Source: Ptychodera flava (taxonomy: Eukaryota > Hemichordata > Enteropneusta > Ptychoderidae). From it: a stretch of DNA of 64,000 bases. A model generated the notes under the pieces. It ran no database searches, was not told the origin of the DNA, and saw only the letters and a program-made list of their open reading frames with translations. This document shows positions 35,791-50,600 of this stretch, one piece after another. The stretch spans positions 6,696,001-6,760,000 of the forward strand of contig NC_091948.1 in NCBI RefSeq assembly GCF_041260155.1, in the 5' to 3' direction. Both the position numbers and the translations under genes were made by a program. Each line of letters starts with the position of its first letter. The stretch's first letter is position 1.

Positions 35791-38691
35791 TGAGTAGACC
35801 CCACCTTAACCAACAGATTAGGTTGTAGATGGTTACTCTGACGCGCTTGGGATTATTTAGGGTCGGTAACATCTGAGTAAGCCCTAAAACACTGTATATT
35901 AGAAATCAGAAATTGTTTCAATTCGTTTAGGATCGATGTGTACGATTCGGTGAAAACGTAATAAGAAAAGGAACGACATTTATCATGACATAGTTGTAAG
36001 GGACCTGCATTCTAATAATCGATAACGCTTTACAGTACGGTTACTCCAAAGTCTATAAGATGTTTATTCCTTTCACTTCTTATCTTCTAAATCTATTTTT
36101 TTCCTCGAACGGGTATAATAGTTACGTGTCATAAAATACTGACAAGAGGACTTTATTATCGTGATCAGTTCCCTCATTCATCCAGTTTCTCTTTTTCGTC
36201 AATTCTCGAAGTGGAAAATGGAACATTACATGTAAACAAGACATTTAACATAAGCGTGTGAACTAAAGACGACATGACACTGGAATACATGTACTGGTTA
36301 ATGCACGTAATCATTGATGATCAACGAACATTATTGACACTCATCAGCAAACTTTGTTCATGTGATGTTTGTTGTAAGGAATTTAAAAAAACTTTTGCAG
36401 CTTGTCTTATACTTGAGCTCATGCAATGAGAACGATCTGGACTGTAATTTTTCTCACTTTTAATCATTCTGTCAGTTGACATTTTCGTTGCTCCCTACAT
36501 CCATCTGGCTTTCATATTACATTTCATGTATTATTTATTGCTTGATGTCATACAAACAAAGAAACAGACATATTTATGTTTCGCTCACATTGTTATTACT
36601 CTCTATCTATTTGTAAGCAAACAAAACCCCCAAACAAACGACAAGAAAACGTCGGAGACTGAATTCCCTGTGCCATATATATGTTAAAAACAGTCGCTTG
36701 TGGTTCAGGCATACGCTGGATGCCCCTGTGTCACCGTTTTTGTGTCACAGTTGATGTAGGGACTGTGGGATGTCCACCGCAACGAATGTTTGACTTCAAG
36801 CTATTGTGGACCAATGCCGGGAAGTAGCAGCGAGATTCTAGGCTACCTCCATGGTCGGCCTGCATGGTGGACCATAACTTTTGCAAATGCAAGCGACAGC
36901 CATAGTCGACACCAATCACCCCGAAACAACTCTATAGGACGCATAAGATGTGCGATCGAATTATTTATGTAAATGATTTTAAAAGTCAGTCGGAATAAAA
37001 GGTGGTGCTTCAAGGCTCATGTACTCTCATTAGCTTTCGACAACTGATGGTACGCATGGAGGTACGTACTCATTGTACTTTCCTGGAGGGCGAGAAATCG
37101 CCTGGATTTTATGAACCCATTAGCTGTATCTTTTTTATGCATTTTTTTCCTGTGAGATGGTTTGAAATAAAATGCAACTTATGTAAAAACACTTACCGTC
37201 ATTTGCAATGAACACACATCGTAGATTTTAACAAATACAAATAATAAATAAATAATTTTCAAGTTGCAACTCAAATACTGCCGCCGCAAATAGAAACTTG
37301 AGTAAGGTGGGATCAATCAATAGCTTTTAATCTGGCGAGTTCTTAGGGAAATCCTCATTCAAATGAATGCAAAATATTATCGGTAAAAACTTCTTTCTTT
37401 TATCTGAAATATTATTATTTTGATACTAAAATCAAACAGTTTTTCCAGGTGTCTTAACTTTAATATTCACAGATTCTATGAAACTAATTAAGTTTTTTTC
37501 ATTAAAGTCATATTTAGGACAACATAAAGTCTCTCCAATTACAGCAAATGTGTATTCCCTCTCAACACCAAGCGAGATAGTTTTTGAGTAGGCCTAATTA
37601 TTGAATTATACGTATGTTTTAGGTACTCTGTAATCAGCTTATTATAGCGACGGTTAAATTTCTACAAATCATATGTAGTTATCTTTTATAGTTGAATTTG
37701 GGCTATGTAAATGACGCTTTCTGTTTGTGACTTCCATGCGAATACGAAAAGGAAAATGAATATGAAAATATTTTCAGGATCTTTTGGATCATCATTGATC
37801 ATTACGGGCTTGATCAGCGCCGCCAACGGACTGCTCCTTTTTGTTTACAACTGGCGAGCAAGACTGCGCATGTATTTCCGACTGTGTACGGTTGTAGACG
37901 AGAATGACGTCATCGGTGAGACCGTTCCTCTTATTAGTATATACTGTCTCGTAGTCACTAGAATTTCAGACATATTGACTTGAAATAATAAGATTGTTGC
38001 AAAAATCAACGAAGAAGCAAAAAATTTTTTAAAATTCGGCACATAGATTACTGCGGTGACATCACATCCGGAAACATGGCCGCGCGAATTTTCTGAAATC
38101 ACGTGACCTCCTGCTTTTGTGACTGCATATTATAAGGTAAAAGGACCCTCTGGAAGTGGGAGATTTTATCGTCGTAAGATATTTCTTGTTTGAGTATTTC
38201 AAACTGTCTCAAATATTGGCCGTCCTGATAATTATTTAGTACATATTTCACTTGATGCTTCTTTCTTTGTGACGCAGAACAAAAACTCTGAGAAATCCAG
38301 CATGGCGTCACATGTCATCTATGGTTGATCACTGTTTTTGTTCATTGTCGTTCTATTTTGATCACCTGTGTTGAGAAAATCGATATTGTTTGTAGACGAC
38401 GTGAAGCTTAAACTAATGTAGTTTGACGCCACGCTTGAAATTTTGAGGTGACAGGGTAAGAATGGGAGAAACTCGAAGTGCAGTTTTTACTTAATTATGA
38501 TAATTAGACGAATGTAGTCGGCGACAAGCTACATACCAAACTCTCGTCCTTAGTCACTGTTTCTGATCCATAGTTCCATAGCCACTTCCGCAAGTTTATC
38601 TCTCATTCGACCGACCATTTGCGCTCTCATTTATTTATTTTCTGCTTTCAGATTTTCTATTTTGTACATATACGTTTTGTATATACTGTAT
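35791..38691. other. Intergenic region upstream of UBAP2
   Basis: Contains the UBAP2 promoter side, but no TATA box or other core element that I can defend. A partial match to the 6.66-kb hairpin (CAGTCGCTTGTGGTTC) occurs near 36690. No gene recognised. Confidence 0.4.
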
Positions 38692-41600
38692 ATGATGTCT
38701 ACAGTTGGCACGACACGTGCAAACACGCGCAGTAGTAGTGCACGAGAGAAGCCAGCATCGAAATCAAGTACACACAACACTAATCACACCACAGTTCAAC
38801 CAGGGAAGCAGGTAAGGGACACGGGGAAGTATAAGACAAAGAAAGTTCTGTCAAACCGTCAGGTCACTAAGAAACCTACGGCACAGTAGCGTCTTGTGGT
38901 GGGCAGTTCCCATAGATGGCCCCTTCCAGGTGAAATCAACAGTAATATTGTCAATACCGTACAAATAAAATTACCCGTAAGCATTCAAGCAGTGATATTT
39001 CACGTGGGAAAAACTCCTGTGGTAAAGTTTTATTCTTAATATTCGCCATGAGAAATTTTTAATAGGTTCAGAATGATGACCCAAAACTCCATACCAATTG
39101 AAGCTGTCAAATTTCTTGTGATCACTCTTTTGTCAGTGTGTAATATTTGAAATGGAGACAAACCTTAACTAGAAATTCAGAGAGAATGTCAGTTTTGTCT
39201 TCTTAGATTAGCCCTAAAACCATGATATGATGATACTTGTCTCTTTGAAACCTCACAAGAGTTCAAGGTAGTTTGTATGGTAGACCTCCATATTATGTGG
39301 TTCAAGGTTTCCATTGTGGGTTTCATAGTTACTTTATGTACTCAGTCAGATGTTCAATTTCATTTTCAGGACATCAGTCACGGTAAACATGTTTTTTTGT
39401 CATTAATATTTTGTCATGTTGTGAAAAATGTTAGAGCAATTAGCAATTATTTGTCTGAGAGTGGCAATATGTAGGTTGGTACATTTGATGCAGCAATTTT
39501 GTATATCAGTGTTTTCCTATGGTCCAATGTCATCAACTTGAATTTCTTAGTCATTTCTCATTATCATAATGCTCAATAGCTGTAGGCAAAAACATTGTAT
39601 TATATATAGAATATATTTTTGTCACAATGTTGATGATACCTTTACATCAGAAGTGCCGTTACACTGTGTTTACTGCAATTATGAAACCAGGAAGTCCATA
39701 GTATAATATCCTGTCATCAGTCACCAGCTTAATCATCGATTGGCAAAGTATTGAATGATAAATTGGAATGTGGGGAAAATTTGACACGCCTTGAAAATGA
39801 GGGTATGATTGATGTGGGACCTGTGTACTACTCATTACTGTAATTAGAGTGACATCCATTATGGTATTGTCTTGCATGAGGCTTGGTGTTTTATTTCTTG
39901 TCAAGGTCATTGACTCAAAGGTCAATTTGATGTATAGCATCATAATAACAATGTATTGTTTACCAACACACTTTCACATATCAGCGAGTGACTAGACAAA
40001 ACAAAATGGTGATAAGTTTTATTTGTGAAAAAAACGTGGTGAGAGTTCTCAAGTTATGTTGATTCAACTCCTTTCGAGCAAACTCGTAGTTTGAATTTGT
40101 GATGATCAGTGTTTTTTCAGGATTGAGAATGGAGGTAAATCCTTAAGGGACCCCGTTACCATTAAGGATTTCCCCATGCATGATTATATTGATTCAGCAT
40201 GGAGGAAGTTCAGTAAAATTACTGGAAAAGATTGTTAGCCTTTACCAAGATACCTTTCTTCACAAAAAAACTGAATCGTGGTAGAATTATCTTGTGGTAA
40301 CCATGTAAAATTTTGAACTTGATACTAAGAACTAGAAGTGCTTTTCCAGAGATTAGTCAATGACAATTGGTTGATTTCTGTTAAATTTAATATTACCTTG
40401 ACTGTAAAGAGAGAGGTCCTGTCTGTGACTGTATATGGGACACATACAATGGGTGTATTGCTATGTACAATGTATTCCAACATCCCTTGTACATACCCAA
40501 AATTTTAAAATGGCGACTGTACCGAAACTGTCGACCCCAGTCAAAGCAGCTTCATATGTACGAAGGGACAGAACCAACATTTATTTAGCAAAGTCTTGCA
40601 GTGATTGGAAAGCTACAATACTGATAAGCTATGGACATGCATCAAATACTGAATTCTCTTCACATTTGTTCTGCGCTCATCTCCAATTTCTGGAAAGAGG
40701 CAATGTTATCAACAAGAAAGTCGCGCAGACTGGACAATCCCTCCCTTTTAAGTCATTCAGTCATTAAGAAGACTACAAATCTGGCGCCAGCTAGTGTACG
40801 TTACTACACTTCAAAGTTGTTGCCTTCATTTATTAGAGTGATATTGGCAAATGTAACCACTAGGTTAGGGATGCGACCTTTTGGTTATATGAACATTACC
40901 CAGAAAAGAATTTAAATTAGAATTTAAAAAAAAGAAAGAGAAGAATTGAAATTAGAATTTAAAAAAAAAAGAAAGAAAAAAATTAAATGACTTCAGAATG
41001 TAAACAAAGTCACAGTGAATTTTTTCTTCTTCATCACAATCTGGTGTACCACAAACATTTACCGCAAATGCGATGGGTTGATTACAGTTTGTTGTAGTTG
41101 TACAGCAGTTCTTCAGTGATCATTAAGACATTATCCAAGAGCAACATAGGAATGTCCAGTTCTTTTTTCCCTCCATAGAATTTGATGTCACAGCTGATAT
41201 AATCTAGAAATAAGGAATACATCTCTGTTTGCAGTTTGTTGACATACAAGTTCAATACTTAATCTTATTTTCAATATTTGTAATATTTATTATTTGAGCC
41301 ACATATCAACATTTTATTTTGACACAAGTTAATAAACATCTTGATTGTAAATATCAATATGTATACATATGTCTTTTAACATTAAACATTATGGCTGTGT
41401 CACTGTCAGTAAACTTCACAGTCATTCTGTTACTAGTGCGTAATGTAACGAGAAATCATGTGTTTCATTCACATAATTGTTTAAGATCTCAGCAGCTGTT
41501 ATTCTTAAAGTGCTGTGATCATTTGATATTTTTTTGCCCATTGAATTCAAACCAGTTTTTATCTGGTTTGTAATCTGTTTCAAATCCAATCCAGTAGGGT

Positions 41601-44600
41601 TTCAGGTGCCAGGTTGTGGTTAAAATACATCTTAGTTGTGTTGAGGTTTTCTGCGATAGTAGTGTAATTCAATAGCATTTGATGTCATGATAAAGTTCAG
41701 CTTTCTTACCAGCAGTGGAGATGAGATGGATTTAGCAGTGTAGCTATAAATACCACCAGAGAGAAGAAAGAAGATAGCTTAGGTTTCATGTGTTGTATTA
41801 TGTCTCATCCTCAAAAGCTGTTAGGCCTGCATGCATGATTCTGATAATAGCCACAGAGCTGTGACATTTGTATGGGATTTTTTTTCTTTGAAAGTGAATG
41901 CACATGTATAGATCTGTTGAATGTTTAGGTCTGCGAATGACCTCTGAACTTTGCAAAGATGAGATTGATAACCGTGAAGTGAAAGCTACGAGATGAGATG
42001 TGGAGAAGCTGTAGTAATTGCAGTAATCTTTCAATGGGTGTTTAGCCATTCTCTTTATGGAGAATTCATAGAGATTTTGTGTGGAAACTCATGGGGTATA
42101 CATCAATCCGATACTTGTAATACAGCCTGTGGCATTTAATGTTATTGTAAAGACTTGCGTACGTATGACCTGATTATGTTATTTTGAAAAATAAAAGGAA
42201 TGTTTTTAGTAGGTAATATAATTTCTTATGGATTACCCCATAAACTCATCATGGATGGGGAATAAAGAAGAAAATTGCTGTCCTATGTAATCTATGATGA
42301 CTTTCTTGATGTATGGATAGGCAGGGTGGAAATGATGAATAATGATGTACAAGAATTTATCGATGGACATTTCCAGACTGATTTGCGTGACTGTAACTTC
42401 ATATTTGCAGGTGACTTTTTTTTTTTGTCATCGCTGTGGATGTTAAAGAATAGACATTTTGGGAGAACACCTTCAGGTAATTAAGTTTCTCTTGTCTTTC
42501 AGAATGTTCAGCCCACAGCAGAACAGCTTCGTATGGCACAGATAATTTCCTCAGATGATCCAGAGACATTAGCAAAGATACAACAGGTACTTTCTTTGTT
42601 GCTTTGAATGTTTTCATTTCTTTATTTGTACATGTCTAAATTACAAAAATTTCATATAGGATGCATTAATAAAAGTATTACATATATTTAAGTAGCTGCA
42701 ATATTTCAAAGGCGATATTATTTTTGATTTACATTCATAAAGGCAAGTGGACATTGAACTTGTTTAACATTTTTCCACACTGTGTCATTTGCCTTGTCAG
42801 GATGGGGAAGTGTCATAGATACGGAGTTATATTTCACTCACACATTATTCCACTGTATCTTGGTATCATATTATAGTTACAATGAAATATGCTTTAAAGA
42901 GTGTGGGTTTCCATTGATATTCTGGCATGGCGTGGTTCCAAATTCTCAACATTCCTGTTCGAGAATACTTGTAGCTAGACTACTAGTACCCACATAAAAA
43001 ATGTATGGAAAATTTCAGCACTTTCCAGTGTTTTCTCCAGGGCGCGCGAACGCGCGAATCGCGCATTTTCAAAGAGCAGTCACCCCAAAAATTTATCTGG
43101 ACGCGCGACCTGGCGCGCGTCTGTGGCCCCTGCCATACCAGACAGTTAGTTGGCCTTTTGATTTTGCAATACGTCACTGACTCGTCACGCCAATGCGTCT
43201 GTAATGCGTCTGCTGGTGCCTAATATCGCTACATCGTCCCTGTGGGAAAAAAAAATAATCGCTCAGCTCTGGTATCTGCTTGCCGCGCCTGTGTCCAAAA
43301 ATAAACAACTGCCACATCTGTTGTAGCGTATCACAGTCCGTCATTTCCCTTGTGTGTTGGTCTTGGCCGCCTGTCAGAAAAAAAAAACTTTGTTTATTGT
43401 TCAATGACATCCGCCTGAAATATAAGTGTTACTATGTTTCAAAATTATAATTAGCATCGGCCTGGGACGAATCACTTTGATGCTGAACTTTCATTCGAAT
43501 TCCCCTACCAGCCACCGCCACGTGCATTTGACGATCGAGATACAAGTCATGAAACGAAATCGCCTTATTACTGCCTTTTACAAACCCAAGTCTGATGACA
43601 AAACGTCTGAAAATTGTGAAGCGGAAGAAAACAAAAAAACTGATAGTGAAGAGACGAAGTCTAAAGATGTGCAGAGAGACGTTGAAGAAACAGCTGAGAC
43701 GGCCGGAGAGACGGGTGCTGAAATTGGAAAGCAAGGAAGAGAAAATCCTGGTGAAGTTACATTGGATTCAGACGACGATACTGAACGACTTCCTTCTAAA
43801 AAAAGAAAAAGGGAATCTTTTTGGCAAGACTCTGGCTGAAAGGTTATCCCTGGCTAGAGAAACCTGAAGATGGGCGTGGAATGCGGTGTAAGGTATGCCG
43901 TGAAGCCGGAAAAGATAATTCGTTCACTACGGAGAAGGGTTGCAGTAACTACCGAACATCAACTTTAAAACGCCATGTCAATAACGGTAAACACAAAGAT
44001 GCAATGAGAGAAATATCTTTGCGGTCAAATCTAAAGGTTGCCGTCTCAAATGCAGTTACTCAAAAAGAGGATGCAATTCTGGTCGCTATGAAGGCTGTAT
44101 ATTGGCTGGCAAAGGAAGCAGTCGCAACCGATAAATACGCGTCGCTTTTGGAGCTGTTGAAAGCTGCGCGGTGCGAACCCGTGAACAATCTGGAGGTAGG
44201 CAAAAACGCTACCTATCGATCGCATACGACGGCAGAAGAATTACAGCAAGCCATCGCTGATACGATCAAAGCCGATGTTGTCGATAGAATAAAAGACTGT
44301 GACTTTTATAGTATTTTGTGTGATGAAAGCACGGATATTTCGACATCGGGCGTCTAGTCGTTTACGTGAGAAGTGTGACCGGAAGTTTCGATGTTGAGTC
44401 GCACTTCCTGGGAAATTTGTATATCATCGAAAAAGACGCAGCATCTTTGACGGAAAAAACTTATCAGTACGTGAATGAAAACCAGTTAGAAAGGTCGAAA
44501 ATGGTTGGTTTCGGAAGTGACGGGGCCTCTGTCATGACCGGTGTGAAGAATGGCATAAGCGCAAAATTGAGAGATATCAACCCGTTCCTCATTAATATTC

Positions 44601-47600
44601 ATTGCGTCGCACATCGTCTCGCGTTGTGTACGAGCCAAGCTGCCGCGAGTGTCGAGTACTTGAAGGAATACAAGACTATTTTGACAAGTTTATTCTACTA
44701 TTTCAAGCAGTCGTCGCTGCGATCTTCACACCTGAAAGAAGTTGAAGACATGCTTGAAAGTCCGCGTCTCAAGATGAAGGAAATCCATGACGTCAGGTGG
44801 TTTGCGTTCTACGATGCGTTACAAACCGTATACAGGTCATGGAACGCATTGGTGACCTACTTTGACGGGCAGCGTTCATCGAAAGACCCAAAGGCGGCAG
44901 GCTTACACGGCAAGTTGACGCAGTATAAATTTTTGGCGGTGATGTATTTCCTCATGGATGTGATCCCCATCGTGATGCGACTCAACCTTATTTTTCAGAA
45001 GGACGACATAGATATTGCAGCGATCAAGCCGACGGTCAGCGTTGTCCTCGATCAACTGACACAGATCAAGGACGGCGCAGTATCGGGTTTCTACACAGAC
45101 AAACTTTCGGAGATAGACAGTGACAATGGGACGTTGATGGGACACAGAATTATGAATAAATCGAAACAGAAAATGCTTGTTGATGATGTGAAAAGGGCAT
45201 TTCTAAGTAATTTGATCGATAATATCCAAACCCGTTTTCCTGCTGATGGTACGGGGGTAATATCTGCATTTGATATTCTTGGTATGAGAGATTTGTCATT
45301 TGTTGCTAGCGATCAGTTACCGCATTACGGCAATGATAAATTAGAGATTTTAATCTCACACTATGGCTTTGAGAAAATGAACAAAGAAGGTCAAATTTGT
45401 GCGCCTGTTATCAACCCAGATAACACACGGCATGAATGGTCTGTTATAAAGCCAGTAGTCTTACAGCAGGCCTATCCCAGAGATAATTTCACCACTTTGT
45501 GGAAATTTATCAATTCAAATCACAAAGATACAGTGCCAAATTTGATAGCACTAGCAAAGATTTTGTTGTTTTGCCAGTAACCACTGCAATCTGTGAAAGG
45601 GGCTTTTCAGCCCAAAATAAAATCAAGACATCATTGAGAAACAGGCTAGAAGAAAGTTCCATTAACAGACTAATGACAATTCTCATTGAGGGCCCAGCAC
45701 TACCTGACTTTGTTGGTGAGAAAGCCCTGAAGCTGTGGAAAAGTACAAAGGCCAGGAGAATTTTCTCAGCATCAGGCAGCAACACAAAATGACCTTGCAC
45801 TTAATGTACAAACACTGTATTCATAAGGTGAACTGTGGACTGTTTAAAGCTTGCTGAAATTGTAGTTAATGTAAAATTATTGTAATTAATATTGCATTAA
45901 ACTGCAAAGTCAATAAACTCCAGTATTCAAATAAATAACTTTATTGAAATTTGAAAGATGAAAGCTGTGTAGATTGGTCTGCAACAGTGTGAAGAGCTTA
46001 GTGATTACAGCAAAACCTACAGTAGAGATGAAAAAAATATTAATAAACACTTACACTATGAATGCATACATATATTTAAATTACTGAATTAATTTGCATA
46101 ATTTATGCGCCCCCCTATTCTCAATCAAATCCCCCCTATTTTTTTATGTTATGGGTGACATTCCCCCCTTTTTTCAAAATCCTGGAGAAAACACTGACTT
46201 TCAAGTCTTTTTAAAGATTTTTTGGGTCTCGTTGAAGATTAGAATACTCTATAGGTGTGTGTGCAGTCCAGCATAAAGTCAGAATGTGCCTGAGGAGAGA
46301 GATTCAAATATTACATGGCTTGCCTGAAAGCTGTTGAAGCTTGTCAAGTAAATAAAGTTCTCACCATCTAGTTTTTGAGAAAATTGAACGTTTAATTATT
46401 TACCATACAATTAAAAGATATTGGCCATTTTTAATTTGAAATATCTGGAAATTTCGGGTTTTGTTGTTTTAGTATCAAATTTGCACAACAAAATCAGTCT
46501 TGATATTGAAAGATAAAAAAGTTTAAAGTTGCCTTGAAGCAATTTTCAGCCAAAGATAAAATCTTTAAGTTTCGTGTCACATACATGTACTACCTTAATA
46601 TTAGGTCAACTGTGACTTTAAATCAGCAATACAAATTCTTTTCTGTCAAAGCTGCTTTTGTGTTTTTGAAAGCAGGAAAATGTCAAAAGTGACTGTTTTA
46701 GAAAGAAAAGGCTCTTTTTCATTTGTTTATAGTAACTGGCCTGATGGTTATTAAAGAGCTCATGGGAATGGTTTGTTGACCTCCATAAGATTATCTTCTT
46801 ACATTTTAGGTGCATTTTAAGAAACACATAGGCACACCACAGAGATGGATGAGTTTTGAACTATTTCAATGTATGATTCAATTGTGAATGCTGCAATCTT
46901 CATAGGTTAAGGAGGACAATGCATAAACATGGAAATGATAGTGTTGGTGTTTGTAGATGACGTTTGTGCATGAAGTTATTAATTTCCCGTGGGCTTGTGA
47001 AATTATTTTAGGTCAAACCTATTGTACAAGAAGACAAAAATTATAGAATTCAAAAGAAATTAATTGCACTCCACAGATTCTTGAATTCTTGAATTCGAGT
47101 CAATTTGCAAAAATCCTGTTTCTTGAATGGATCACCTTTTTTCTGAAAAAAAACCCCAAAACATGAGCAGATGTGTTTTGCTATGTGCCAAAGTGGTCAT
47201 GACTGTTTTTTTTCCTGCCATGCTAGGTGCAAGATGTCACTGGTAAAAGCCAAGATGAAGTGATGGTAGCGTTGCATGACCACGATGATGATCCGGAAAA
47301 AGCTATCAATTTCCTCCTTGAAAATGGAGACGCTGATCAGGTAAGTGTCATTGTTTCTACATTCTTTGTTGTAACTGTGTACTTGAGTTTGTCACTGTCT
47401 GAATCAAAATCTTGTCCAGTCTTAAGAGATGCTGTCCTATGGCCTTGCCCTCTTTCTTTCAATGTCATCACAGGACAAAACACTGCAGTACACAATGCCA
47501 TACCTTTGTAGCAGAGAACAATACCAGCAGATCATAACTTGCCTTTTCTTATCTCTCTAGATCTCCACTCTATGAATTCATAGTCTACAAAATCATATCT

Positions 47601-50600
47601 TTTACTCTTATGCAACTAGAGATGGGGGCCTTGATTTTAAAACAGTGTTCACAAAAGCGCACAGTGATGTTGTTTTGCTGACTATGCTATTTGCTTTTTA
47701 TTGTGCTAGCAACCTCAAAATGAGTCAGAGTTCAGCTGGTATTACATCAGTTGTTTTCAAGGTCAATCTCTTAGATAACCTATGTTCGAAATCCTGTTAC
47801 TCATGTAGTGTTAGATATAGAGACAACTAAACGTACACTGTACAAAAATGTGTGACCAAGTTGCATCATTGGAAAGAAACCATGTTTACTCTTTTTAAAA
47901 CTGGTTAATTAGCATAATGCTTTTAAAAATTGTAAATTATATAGTAAAAACTTATAAAAACCCCAGGAACTTTGATCATTTGCAGTTTTTCTACCATTGC
48001 TGTCAATTTTTTTTTCTATATACATGAATGAAATTTAGTTAATTAAGAGGTTAAGTAATTTTAAAGTGTACAGAAATGTTAATTAGAGGGCTCGAAATCA
48101 GCGGTAGTCTCGTGTCAACAGACTACCAACTTTTCCCTGGGGCTACCAAAGTCCATGAAATGGTAGCTCACATGGACTACCAAAGCCTGGGACATGAAAT
48201 TCAGTCAGTACTTGGCGTGCTTTGTCCGGTCTTTCCCTTTTGGACGAGCTAAATGCAGTCGAACCCAGCTGGACACAGTAAGGCCAGACCATGACTTTGT
48301 TTTGCAAATTACAAAGACGACCCTGCGATGGAACTTTGCAACAAAGTTGCAATATCTCAACCGATGTACTTGGATGAAAGGCGCAGAAAATGATAGCAAA
48401 TGAAAACGTATTCTCATTGCATTTTGATCAAAAGGTATCAATCCCAAACTCATCCTTACTACAGAAAGCCCATGGTCTGTTTAGCCCTGCTGAGAAGGTA
48501 GTGGTCATTGCCATGAAGACTATCAAAATTGGCATGCAACTCTGAGAATGAAATGGTTGTCAATGCAATGATAGGTCACCAAACTTTTTAGTATCACTGT
48601 TGTCAATTATACCAGTTTCCTTTGGGGAACAAAGGCGTGCAAGTATTCACATCAAATGTCTAACAAATTCACTTATGGGCAGAATCTTGAAAAAATGCTT
48701 TTTCTTGTCTCGGTAATGAAAAACAATAACCCTAAACTAAATTATGCATGGGCTACCACAGGGCTCGACGCAAGGTCAAATCATCCACTAGCCCGAAGGG
48801 CTAGTAGCAGTTCATTTTTAGTAGTCCTAAATGAAATCTACTAGTCCTGCTCAAGCAAAGCCAAATGTTGCTCTCATGTTGTAAAGAGTGTATATGACAA
48901 TTCTCATATTTTTTGTCGCAAAGGTTTTTAAACCCAATAACTAACTTTCATGCAAGACTAGCACCTTTGCTTACTGCAAAATGTTTAACTTTGAATCATA
49001 TATAAAGCACTAAAATAACCTGAATGAAATGTCCTGTGTAGGAGGAGAGGTCATGAAAATAGCCTATTGCCATCAAGAATAAAATCAGAGGTAGGGATGA
49101 ATTTGTTGGAAAATCCTTCATAGCTCAGGTAGTGCACCACTAATTTGCAAAGAACATGTTTGTTCATGGTGGGGACAGATTTGTTTCTCCTGAACTGAAA
49201 TTCGTACAGCCATTCACAAATGTTCCTGTGGAGTGCCTTCATATTTTTGACATATATCACATTTTAAAATTGACCAGCTTGTGGGGAGGACCTCTCATTT
49301 GTAATAATGGTTTGTGAAAAATTTAGTTTTTATAGTAAAAATGTTGCATTTTACCATTTCATGTGCTTGTGTCTTTTATGAGTTTTTGCCAGTTACTGGT
49401 AACAAAATGTGATTAGCACAAAAATAACCAATGACTCCCAGAAGTGATTGGATACAACAGTCTGATACACCCATTTCATACGTTGTTTTTTCACTACTAT
49501 TTTAAGGTTCACTTCACTATTATTGCCCCAATAATTTACACTTTTCCGCTAAAATGGCAAAACAATAAGTTGCTAGCACCAAGTTATTATCTGTGAGGAA
49601 TTTCCTCACCCGTGCAAGCAGTAGCAACTTGCTATAGCACTGTTTTGGCAAGCTAGACGGCTCTTTTTAAGATCAGCTTCAATTAAACTAGGGGGTCTTG
49701 ACTATATATGGAGGTCAGCATGTGGAGGCATTCTAAAGCAGGGTCAAGCTGGCTACGAACGATCGGAGGTGTTGTTCGGGAATGCCCCTGAAGAAATCTT
49801 GAGAAAAATCTTCTTTGAAAGGCAAGGATACAGTGTTTGAACGAAATTGTGGGGTTGCTCATGTTTTTAGGCGAAGTGATGAGCTTCAAGCAAACCAAAA
49901 TACACGACGTGCAGACAATTCTGTTTGATGCTCAGCGTTGAGCCAATCCCGGGGCCATGTTACTGTACTGGCATGTACAGTACAATTTGATTCTCCCTAG
50001 CAGGTAAACTGTTTCATTTTAAGTTGGTGATCAATAAAGTTTGCTTCACTGTTTCACTGTCCAATTTGTTTGGGTAAAAGTCAGTTTATTTTTATATAAA
50101 ATGATCGAGGCTTGGTTCATTCTTATCGAATGAGTGGCCCGGCGTCCCATTAGTTTTGTAGAGATAAACTTTCCTGGACAACTATCGAAAAATTGCACTA
50201 GTCCGCAGGACTACCTCCGAAGACATTTTAACTAGTCCTCTTGAAAATTTACTAGCCTCGGGCTAGTGGGCTAGCGCTTATGTCAAGCCCTGCTACCAGC
50301 CATTGTTACTGGGCTACCAATTTCAGAAAATGGTGGCCCAAGTGGGTTACCAGGGAAAAAAAGTTAATTTCGAGCCCTGAATTAGTTAAGTAATTTTAAA
50401 GTGTACAGAGATGTTAATTAGTTTAGTAATTTGAAAGTGGACAGAGATATCGAAGATTGATTAAATAAGTGTTTGTCAGTCCCCATGGAAAAAACCCATA
50501 GGGACTTGAAGAATAGACAAGTCAGCATGTCTGGCTGTTTCAAGTACCCTATTCTCTCATAGGACACATAATTTCAGGTTTTTAGATTTTTGTAATGTGT

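Noticed and set aside
40435-40915. Plus-strand frames of about 100 codons in UBAP2 intron 1
   Set aside because: No family resemblance, and the flanks lack consistent splice sites. UBAP2 exons 1 and 2 join in phase without them.
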